Shown here one piece after another: positions 22,815-28,888 of a stretch of DNA of 46,074 nucleotides. The DNA lies in assembly GCF_016278775.1 (NCBI RefSeq), contig NZ_JADQBF010000036.1:1-46074 (forward strand), given 5' to 3'. How positions within the stretch are numbered: the first letter of the stretch is position 1; each line of letters starts with the position of its first letter. The notes beneath the pieces were generated by a model. The model saw only the letters and a list, made by a program, of their open reading frames with translations. It did not search any database and was not told the DNA's origin. The position numbers and the translations under genes are program-made. The stretch comes from Demequina sp. (GTDB taxonomy: Bacteria; Actinomycetota; Actinomycetes; Actinomycetales; Demequinaceae).

Positions 22815-23509
22815 GCGTCGCTCGCAATGCGTCCGTCGGCGATGGTGACCACACGGTCCAGCAGCGCGGACAGCCCTCGCTCGTGCGTGACCATCAGCAC
22901 CGCGGTGCCGGTATCCGTGAGGTCCTTGAGCAACTGCAGGATCATCTCGCCGGTGTGACTGTCGAGGTTGCCGGTCGGCTCGTCGGCGGCGATGAGTGCT
23001 GGTCGATTGGCGAGCGCCCTGGCGACCGCGACCCGCTGTTGCTGCCCGCCGGACAAGGCACCGGGCGCCTTGTCGATCTGGTCCGCCAGGCCGACGGAGG
23101 CGAGCAGGTCCCGGGCGTTGGCTAGCCGGTCCTGGCGGGGGATAGCACCCAAGAAGTCCATGGGCAGCATGACGTTTTCCGCCACGGTGAGGGTGGGGAT
23201 CAGTTGGGGGAATTGGAACACCACGCCAACGTGTTCGCCGCGCCACCTGGCCAACTCGTCCTCATCAAGAGAGGTCACGTCGCGACCGGCGACCGACACC
23301 CGCCCGGACGTGGGCCGGTCAATGCCGGTGACCAGGTTAAGCAGGGTCGACTTCCCGGAGCCCGAGGCACCCACGACGCCCACAAACTGCCCTGGCTCAA
23401 TGGTGAGGGTCGCGTCGGCGATTCCCGCGAGGCTTCCGTCGGGTGTCGGATAGCGGCGCTCGGCCCCATCGAGAGCGACCACGGTCGTGTCGGTGGTGGT
23501 GACAGTCAT
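22811..23509 (-). CDS. ABC transporter ATP-binding protein, MacB/LolD type
   Basis: A 232-residue ATPase with Walker A GASGSGKST, Q-loop in FQFPQLIPTL, signature LSGGQQQRVAVARAL, Walker B ALIAADEPTGNLDS and H-loop VTHERG. The NLDS form after Walker B is typical of the LolD/MacB/FtsE group that pairs with FtsX-like permeases. ATG 23509 follows AAGGG. It is first in a minus-strand operon with the double permease and two small membrane proteins. A palindrome 28 nt upstream of the start probably binds the divergent TetR regulator. Confidence 0.94.
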   Translation of the reverse strand: MTVTTTDTTVVALDGAERRYPTPDGSLAGIADATLTIEPGQFVGVVGASGSGKSTLLNLVTGIDRPTSGRVSVAGRDVTSLDEDELARWRGEHVGVVFQFPQLIPTLTVAENVMLPMDFLGAIPRQDRLANARDLLASVGLADQIDKAPGALSGGQQQRVAVARALANRPALIAADEPTGNLDSHTGEMILQLLKDLTDTGTAVLMVTHERGLSALLDRVVTIADGRIASDA

Positions 23510-23537
23510 GGATCGTTTCCCTTACAGTGAGTTCACT

Positions 23538-23630
23538 ACCGAACACGTTGTTCGGTTGTCGTGACTCCAGGAAAGCCCACCGAGGCCAGGGATTCAATCG
23601 ACAATCACGCCGCGTTGTCCGCTACCGAAC
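23538..23630. promoter_or_regulatory. TetR-type operator between exporter operon and regulator
   Basis: ACCGAAC (23538-23544), 5-nt spacer, GTTCGGT (23550-23556) is a perfect 7-5-7 palindrome placed just upstream of the exporter operon. A third ACCGAAC half-site stands at 23624-23630, nearer the regulator gene. This arrangement suits a TetR dimer repressing the exporter and perhaps itself. The regulator-site link is inferred from position. Confidence 0.6.
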
Positions 23631-23698
23631 AGATCCGCCGAATTGCCCGGTAACGGAACGAGGGCGAGTGGCGACGCGAGAGAACGAGGGAGGCGCTG

Positions 23699-24253
23699 AT
23701 GGCTCGGGCGCACGATAGACGCGTGGCGCGGACGCAGAGCGCGCTCCAGGAAGCACTGTTCGGCCTCATCCAGGTCAAGCGCTACGACAAGGTGACGGTG
23801 CAGGACATCATCGACCGCGCGAACGTGGGGCGCTCCACCTTCTACGCGCACTTCGATACCAAGGACGACCTCTTGTTGTCATCGCTGGAGCGGCTCACTG
23901 CGGACATCGACAGGTTCCTGGAGGAGGAGTCGGGGCTCGAGGGGCCAGTGCTGCCCGTGCGAGGGCTGTTCCATCACGTGGCCGAGCAGCAGCCGGTGTT
24001 CCGCGCGCTGTTTGGGACCAGCGGCATCGACCTGGTCACCCGAGCCGCGCGGGACATGCTCGCCGAACGCGCTCTGCACACCATCAGGGAACGCGAGGCG
24101 GCTGGAATCCGGCATCCGGTGGACGCCGAGACGCGCGCAGCGTTTCTGGCCGGTTCACTCATGACGTTTGTGGGGTGGTGGCTCGATGCAGGTTTCCCGA
24201 TGGGTCCCGACGGCGCCGCGCACACCTTCGCCGCGCTGGTGGCCGCCGCCTGA
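23699..24253 (+). CDS. TetR/AcrR family transcriptional regulator
   Basis: A 184-residue TetR-type repressor. The N-terminal helix-turn-helix reads VTVQDIIDRANVGRSTFYAH, with the classic GRSTFYAHF recognition helix and the following KDDLLLSSLERL. The C-terminal ligand domain ends with a helix containing AFLAGSLMTFVGWWLDAGFP. ATG 23699 has GAGGGAGG upstream. It diverges from the ABC exporter operon across a 189-bp region with a palindromic operator, so it most likely controls that exporter in response to the exported compound. Confidence 0.92.
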   Translation: MARAHDRRVARTQSALQEALFGLIQVKRYDKVTVQDIIDRANVGRSTFYAHFDTKDDLLLSSLERLTADIDRFLEEESGLEGPVLPVRGLFHHVAEQQPVFRALFGTSGIDLVTRAARDMLAERALHTIREREAAGIRHPVDAETRAAFLAGSLMTFVGWWLDAGFPMGPDGAAHTFAALVAAA

Positions 24254-24298
24254 CGCGAGGCGCCACGGCCAGTGCACGCCTTTGCTTGGTGGTGACGG

Positions 24299-25213
24299 CT
24301 ACCAGTCGGAGCCGCACCTCTCCCCTGAATCGTCTTCCACTTGCACGGTCGCGTGAGCCAGGCCGTGCCCACGCAACACCTCTTGCGCGGCGCGCACCAC
24401 GTCGGCCGTCTGCGACTGCTCGCTCACCAGGTGGACGCTGGCCACGTCCATGCCGGACGTGAGGGTCCACACGTGCACGTCGTGGACGTCCGTGACGGAG
24501 GGGAGTGCCCCTAGCTGCTGCGTCAGGGCCTCAACGTCGAGGGACGTGGGCGCGGCCTGCACCAACATGCGCACTGCCTCCCTCCCGAGAGAGATGGCGC
24601 GCGGCACGATGAAGGCGGCAAGCGCGAGCGCCACCACGGCATCGGTGTACGGCCAGCCGGTGGTGAGAATGACGATCGCGGAGACGATCACCCCCACGGA
24701 GCCGACCGCGTCGGCCATCACCTCCAGGTAGGCGCCGCGCACGTTGAGACTCTCCTTGGCCCCGGCGTGGAGTAGCCGAAAGCTCGCCACATTGACGGCG
24801 AGGCCCGCGATGGCGACCACGAGCACCGGCCAGGCGTCCACCTCCACTGGGTCGCGCAAGCGGCCGATGCCTTCCATGGCGACGTACGCGGCGACGCCCA
24901 ACAACAACGCGGCGTTCGCAAGCGCGGCGAGTACTTCCCAGCGGTAGTGGCCGAAGGTCTGCTTGGGGTTGCGGGCCGCGCGGCGCGCGGCCGTGACGGC
25001 GGCGAGCGCCATGCCGACGCCGAGCGCGTCGGTCGCCATGTGCCCGGCGTCGGCCAAGAGCGTCAGGGACTGGGTGAGTAGACCCGCGACCACCTCGACG
25101 CCCACAAACGCCAAGACGAGCGCGAGCACCCAGGCGAGGGCGCGCCGGTGCTTGCCTCCTTGGGAGGCGGCGGGGCGAGAACCGCCTGAGCGGGGGGAGC
25201 CGCGACCGCTCAC
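24299..25213 (-). CDS. Cation diffusion facilitator (Zn-type exporter)
   Basis: A 304-residue CDF transporter with six membrane helices and a C-terminal cytoplasmic ferredoxin-like domain (VTDVHDVHVWTLTSG). The metal site in helix 2 is LLADAGHMATD (His58, Asp62). In helix 5 the usual HxxxD is ExxxD: Glu164 and Asp168 in LEVMADAVGS, a form I have seen in actinobacterial members. It exchanges divalent metal for protons. GTG 25213 overlaps the stop of the ArsR-type sensor upstream by 4 nt, so metal sensor and exporter are one operon. Zinc or cobalt is most likely. Confidence 0.93.
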   Translation of the reverse strand: MSGRGSPRSGGSRPAASQGGKHRRALAWVLALVLAFVGVEVVAGLLTQSLTLLADAGHMATDALGVGMALAAVTAARRAARNPKQTFGHYRWEVLAALANAALLLGVAAYVAMEGIGRLRDPVEVDAWPVLVVAIAGLAVNVASFRLLHAGAKESLNVRGAYLEVMADAVGSVGVIVSAIVILTTGWPYTDAVVALALAAFIVPRAISLGREAVRMLVQAAPTSLDVEALTQQLGALPSVTDVHDVHVWTLTSGMDVASVHLVSEQSQTADVVRAAQEVLRGHGLAHATVQVEDDSGERCGSDW

Positions 25214-25557
25214 GAGGCGGGTCCGTCCCCGCGTTCGGCCAAGTAGTGCTCGGCGGCGACGTCGAGCAGCACACGAATGTGAGCGTCGGCGACCTGGTAC
25301 CAGATTTCGCGCCCCTTGCGCTCGGAACGCACCACGCCTGCCGCCTTGAGCTTGGCGAGTTGGTGGCTGGTGGCGGAGTGCGCGCTACCGGCAGCGGCCG
25401 CCACGTCGGAGACGCACATGGGGCCGCCTTCTACTAGCGCGTAGACGATGCGGAGACGCGAGGGGTCGGAGAGCAAGGCAAAGGGGGCGGATAGGCGCTC
25501 GGCCTGCGCGGCGTCGATGCCGTGCGGCAAGGGGGAGTGGAGGTGCGGTTCCGTCAT
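25210..25557 (-). CDS. ArsR/SmtB-family metal sensor (CzrA-like)
   Basis: A 115-residue winged-helix repressor. The DNA-binding part has CVSDVAAAAGSAHSATSHQL and a wing with SERKGREIWYQV. The C-terminal helix carries D-A-H, ten residues, H (DAHIRVLLDVAAEH), the alpha5 zinc/cobalt site of SmtB and CzrA; the fourth usual His or Glu is displaced by one residue (AE). There is no ELCVCDL motif, so arsenic or cadmium sensing is unlikely. ATG 25557 has AGGA 6 nt upstream. A 12-2-12 palindrome lies directly upstream, and the CDF exporter follows. Confidence 0.9.
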   Translation of the reverse strand: MTEPHLHSPLPHGIDAAQAERLSAPFALLSDPSRLRIVYALVEGGPMCVSDVAAAAGSAHSATSHQLAKLKAAGVVRSERKGREIWYQVADAHIRVLLDVAAEHYLAERGDGPAS

Positions 25558-25568
25558 GACCATTCCTG

Positions 25569-25594
25569 AATATATGAGCAGATGATCCCATATT
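25569..25594. promoter_or_regulatory. SmtB/CzrA-type 12-2-12 operator
   Basis: AATATATGAGCA (25569-25580), GA, TGATCCCATATT (25583-25594) is an imperfect palindrome with 9 of 12 matching positions. Size and ATATATGA core match the operators of SmtB/CzrA-type sensors. It lies 11 bp upstream of the sensor's start codon and covers a -10-like TATATT on the minus strand, so binding would block transcription of the sensor-exporter operon. Confidence 0.7.
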
Positions 25595-25652
25595 ACTTCG
25601 AACTGGGACCATTCGCGACCCTCAACGAGCATCGGGCGGATAACCTGGGGCG

Positions 25653-26372
25653 ATGCTCACGTTCGCGCCCGTCGTGGAGGACTTCTGGCAGGGCTTCTTG
25701 GCCGGCCGGTCCCTGGCCAAACGACCAGGATTCCGCCTCACCCTCAACCCCGGCCTCGCCGACGACCGCCGCGTCGTGATCCGCACGCTGCCAGACGGCA
25801 CCGTCGAGGCGGCCCTGCATCCCGCAGCGGCCGCCGCCGTGGCGCTTGGCCCCGACGCCGACGAGTCCGGCCTGCGCGCCGCGCTCGACCGCGAGGGCAT
25901 CGTCCTAGCGGAGCTCGAGCACGTGTGGTACTACCCGGTTGCCGAGCGCGCCGCCGTCGAGGCTGAGCCGCTACCACCAGGCCTGCGCGCTCTCACAGAC
26001 GACGACGCAGAGGCGTTCGCCGCTTTCCACGCCGCCAACTCGGAGGCCGATCGCGACGAGGCCTTCGTCGAACTCGACCACTGGGCCGTGTTCGGCCAGT
26101 TCGAGGGCGACCAGCTCGTCTCCGTCGCCAGCGCCTATCCGTGGCGGGAGGCCGCACTGGCCGACATCGGCGTGCTGACCACACCGTCGGCGCGGGGCAA
26201 GGGCTATGGCCGGGCAGTGGTGCGCGCCATTGCGGCACACGTCTACGCACAAGAACACGAACCCCTGTATCGATGCGGGGACGCCAACGCGGTGTCGCAG
26301 GCAACGGCGCGCTCTGCCGGCATGGCGGAGTACTGCACCTGGCAGACCGTCGAGTCCGCGGAGGACCAGTAG
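25653..26372 (+). CDS. GNAT family N-acetyltransferase with N-terminal extension
   Basis: A 239-residue protein. The C-terminal half is GNAT: LADIGVLTTPSARGKGYGRA contains the acetyl-CoA motif (RGKGYG), and YRCGDANAVSQATARSAGM is motif B. The N-terminal 100 residues are a separate alpha/beta domain seen in two-domain actinobacterial GNATs. TAACCT ends 6 nt before ATG 25653, which fits a leaderless transcript. It diverges from the metal sensor, with the 12-2-12 operator between them, so metal control is conceivable. Substrate unknown. Confidence 0.82.
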   Translation: MLTFAPVVEDFWQGFLAGRSLAKRPGFRLTLNPGLADDRRVVIRTLPDGTVEAALHPAAAAAVALGPDADESGLRAALDREGIVLAELEHVWYYPVAERAAVEAEPLPPGLRALTDDDAEAFAAFHAANSEADRDEAFVELDHWAVFGQFEGDQLVSVASAYPWREAALADIGVLTTPSARGKGYGRAVVRAIAAHVYAQEHEPLYRCGDANAVSQATARSAGMAEYCTWQTVESAEDQ

Positions 26373-26448
26373 CCGCGTGCGTGGAGGCGGGAGGCGGCTC
26401 GGCCATAGGCGCGACACGGCCGCGCGTCGACGATGACACAATCGGTGC

Positions 26449-26691
26449 ATGGACCTGCCGATTCTTGGAACCATCGACCTCACGCCCACAGGCGTCTTCC
26501 TGTTCTTGGCCGCAGCCCTCGCCGTCGTGTACTTCGGGCGGCAACTGTTCGGCGTCGGCCGTGCGGGGCGTGACGCGCCCCAGCAAGAGGAGCCGACGCA
26601 GGTGGAGTCAGCCGACGACGCAGGCACGGTCGAGGCCGACGAAGCCGTCGGGGAGGGCGCCGACGACGCAGACGGCTCGCACAAGCCGTAG
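26449..26691 (+). CDS. Small membrane-anchored acidic protein
   Basis: An 80-residue protein with one hydrophobic helix (about 11-29) after a short N-terminal segment, then a very acidic, low-complexity tail rich in Glu, Asp and Ala. No family recognised. CACAAT ends exactly 6 nt before ATG 26449, consistent with leaderless transcription from its own promoter. The gene stands between a GNAT gene and the SOS-controlled radical SAM gene. Confidence 0.65.
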   Translation: MDLPILGTIDLTPTGVFLFLAAALAVVYFGRQLFGVGRAGRDAPQQEEPTQVESADDAGTVEADEAVGEGADDADGSHKP

Positions 26692-26723
26692 CGTTTCGCT
26701 CGCGCGGCGCGCTTGACCTCGCA

Positions 26724-26739
26724 TCGAACACGTGTTCGA
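26724..26739. promoter_or_regulatory. Perfect LexA (SOS) box
   Basis: TCGAACACGTGTTCGA is a perfect 16-bp palindrome that fits the mycobacterial/actinobacterial LexA consensus TCGAAC-N4-GTTCGA. It ends 7 nt before the radical SAM start codon and overlaps the expected -10 region; a -35-like TTGACC stands at 26712-26717. LexA binding would repress the gene until DNA damage occurs. Confidence 0.88.
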
Positions 26740-26746
26740 ATGAGGC

Positions 26747-27823
26747 ATGCGGTGGCAGGGGCAGAAACTCGAGTCTGACGCTGCCGACGCGCTCCCTGGA
26801 CTCGCGAAAATCAGCAACCTGATCCGCTCGGTTCAGACCCCGGAATTCGCTGGCGTCACGTTTCACGAGGTGGCGGCCAAGAGCGCCCTCAACCGGGTGG
26901 GGCCCGGCAGCGCCGTGCCGTTCGCGTGGACCATCAACCCGTATCGCGGCTGCTCGCACGCGTGCGTGTACTGCTTCGCGCGGCCCAGCCATCGCTACCT
27001 CGAACTGGACGCTGGCAACGACTTCGACTCACAGGTGATCGTCAAGGTCAATGTGGCCCAGGCGTTGAGGCACGATCTCGCGCGCCCCACGTGGGCCCGC
27101 GAGCACGTGGCGCTCGGCACCAACACCGATCCGTATCAGCGGGCGGAGGGCAAGTACCGGCTCATGCCGGGCATCATCAACGCCCTTGCCGAGGCGCGCA
27201 CGCCCTTCTCGATTCTCACCAAGGGCACCCTGATGAGGCGAGACCTCCCGCTGCTGGCCGAGGCCGCTCAATCGGTCGAGGTGCAGCTCGCCATGTCGAT
27301 CGCGATCTTTGACGACGAGCTCCAGTCGACCATGGAGCCAGGCACGCCCACCACGGCGGCGCGGCTCGCAACGGTCTCTGCCGCGGTGGAGGCTGGCTTT
27401 GACGTGGCCGTGTTCATGATGCCGATCCTGCCGTTCCTCACCGATAGCGCCGATCACCTAGACGCGGCGCTCGAGCGCATCAAGCAATCGGGAGCCACCC
27501 AAGTGAGCTACACCAGCCTGCACCTGCGGCCCGGCGTGAAGGAGTGGTATGCCGCGTGGCTGCACCGGCATCGTCCCGACCTAGTGCCGCGTTACCGCGC
27601 CCTGTATGGCGACGGCGCCTACGCTCCCAAGTCCTACAGGCGGCGCCTCGCGGAGACCATCAGGCCGCTCATGGACGCGCACGGGCTCGCGAAGGCCGCC
27701 ACGGATGAGGGCACGGGGAGCGCGACCACTCGGGCGGAGGCGCGCGACGCCGACGGCGAGTGGCGTACAGGGGTGGCGGCACCGGGGGTTAGGATGCCGG
27801 AGCCGCAGCCAGCGCTGTTCTGA
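26747..27823 (+). CDS. Rv2578c-family radical SAM protein
   Basis: A 358-residue radical SAM enzyme. After an N-terminal region, PYRGCSHACVYCFARPSH carries the CxxxCxxC iron-sulfur motif in the three-Cys spacing of spore-photoproduct-lyase-like radical SAM proteins. NTDPYQRAE and ILTKGTLMRRD are family-typical, and the end PQPALF is the usual C terminus of Rv2578c-type proteins. The reaction is unknown; the relation to SplB and the LexA box suggest a DNA-damage response role. ATG 26747 is placed as in the family. Likely produced only during SOS. Confidence 0.92.
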   Translation: MRWQGQKLESDAADALPGLAKISNLIRSVQTPEFAGVTFHEVAAKSALNRVGPGSAVPFAWTINPYRGCSHACVYCFARPSHRYLELDAGNDFDSQVIVKVNVAQALRHDLARPTWAREHVALGTNTDPYQRAEGKYRLMPGIINALAEARTPFSILTKGTLMRRDLPLLAEAAQSVEVQLAMSIAIFDDELQSTMEPGTPTTAARLATVSAAVEAGFDVAVFMMPILPFLTDSADHLDAALERIKQSGATQVSYTSLHLRPGVKEWYAAWLHRHRPDLVPRYRALYGDGAYAPKSYRRRLAETIRPLMDAHGLAKAATDEGTGSATTRAEARDADGEWRTGVAAPGVRMPEPQPALF

Positions 27824-27829
27824 GGGGAA

Positions 27830-28879
27830 TTACACGCCCAGTTGGGCAAATAGCGCCTTGCGGTTGGCATTGATGGTGGTCCGGTGGTCAGCCACCCAGG
27901 CGCCGCGAAAGCCGCGCGGCACGATCTCGGTCAATTGCACCGACATGCTCCAGAGCCGATACAGCGTGAGACGCGCATCCGCTGCCTCGTCCAGCCCCGT
28001 CGCGGTGGCGGCCTTCGCGTCCAGGGGAACGGTGCCACCGGCACGCTGGTATCCGGTCAGTAGCGGTTCAGCGATGGCCCCGGTGGTCATCGACAGCGCC
28101 CCGCAGAAGTCCTGCAGGGGGTCGCCAAACAAGGCCCTCTCAAAGTCGACGACGCCGTGCACGCTTCCAGATTCAGGGTTGAGCAGCACGTTGCCTGGCC
28201 ACAGGTCGTTGTGCACCAAGGTGGGCACCGTCACGGCTGCCAGGGCCTGGGCGCTCACCGCGAGCGCATCGATGAGCCGGTCGGGCTCGATGTCGACGCC
28301 CCACTGTTCGGCATCGTGGATCGCGGCATCGATCAGTGACGCGACAAAGCCGGGCCACGTGGCCGCGCCCAAGGCGAACCCCTGCGCCGGGTATCCGAAC
28401 ACCGCGCCCTTGACGGACTGGATCGCCGCCATGATCGCACCCACTTGCTCCCAGGCATGGGCGTTCGCCTTGGCGGACATCGACCCCTCGACGGTGTCCC
28501 ACGGCACTCCTGACACGTGTTCCGTGACCAGGATGTCAACGTTGGCGACGGAGCGCGTGAAGTCGCTGAGGATCACGCGGGGGCTCGGCACGCCGGCCAC
28601 GTCCGCGAGCGCCATCAACATGTCGCGCTCGGTGGCGAGCATGTCGCGCTCATACGTGAGCAGCGGCGTGCGGCCGTCGGCAAGCACCGACTCTGGAACG
28701 GATGTCTTGAGCACCACGGTGGTGCCGTTGTCTAGGTCGGCGGCCTGCACCGCGCTGAACGTCCCACCGGACAGGATGCGATGTCCGATGACGGTGCCGA
28801 GTGGCGCGAGCACCTGCGCGATCTCGGGTGCGCTGAGGGGCCTCTGGGTACGCAGCATCGTCGGTTGGTCGCTCACCAT
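27830..28879 (-). CDS. Aminoglycoside phosphotransferase-like kinase
   Basis: A 349-residue protein with the APH/choline-kinase fold. The catalytic loop is LVHNDLWPGNVLLN (Asp in HND and Asn in PGN) and the Mg-binding loop is GVVDFERALFGDP. The N-terminal lobe has a Gly-rich ILSGGTFSAVQAA and VVLKTSV with the ATP Lys. It may phosphorylate a small alcohol or sugar; the family has many such members, and antibiotic resistance should not be assumed. ATG 28879 has TAGCCT 6 nt upstream on the minus strand, indicating its own leaderless promoter near the end of the upstream ATPase gene. Confidence 0.85.
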   Translation of the reverse strand: MVSDQPTMLRTQRPLSAPEIAQVLAPLGTVIGHRILSGGTFSAVQAADLDNGTTVVLKTSVPESVLADGRTPLLTYERDMLATERDMLMALADVAGVPSPRVILSDFTRSVANVDILVTEHVSGVPWDTVEGSMSAKANAHAWEQVGAIMAAIQSVKGAVFGYPAQGFALGAATWPGFVASLIDAAIHDAEQWGVDIEPDRLIDALAVSAQALAAVTVPTLVHNDLWPGNVLLNPESGSVHGVVDFERALFGDPLQDFCGALSMTTGAIAEPLLTGYQRAGGTVPLDAKAATATGLDEAADARLTLYRLWSMSVQLTEIVPRGFRGAWVADHRTTINANRKALFAQLGV

Positions 28880-28888
28880 GTGCAGAGG

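Noticed and set aside
22815-23246. N-terminal extension of the ABC permease frame
   Set aside because: The extra 144 residues run through the ATPase gene in another frame and are Arg/Pro-rich; ATG 22814 with the 4-nt overlap is the natural start.
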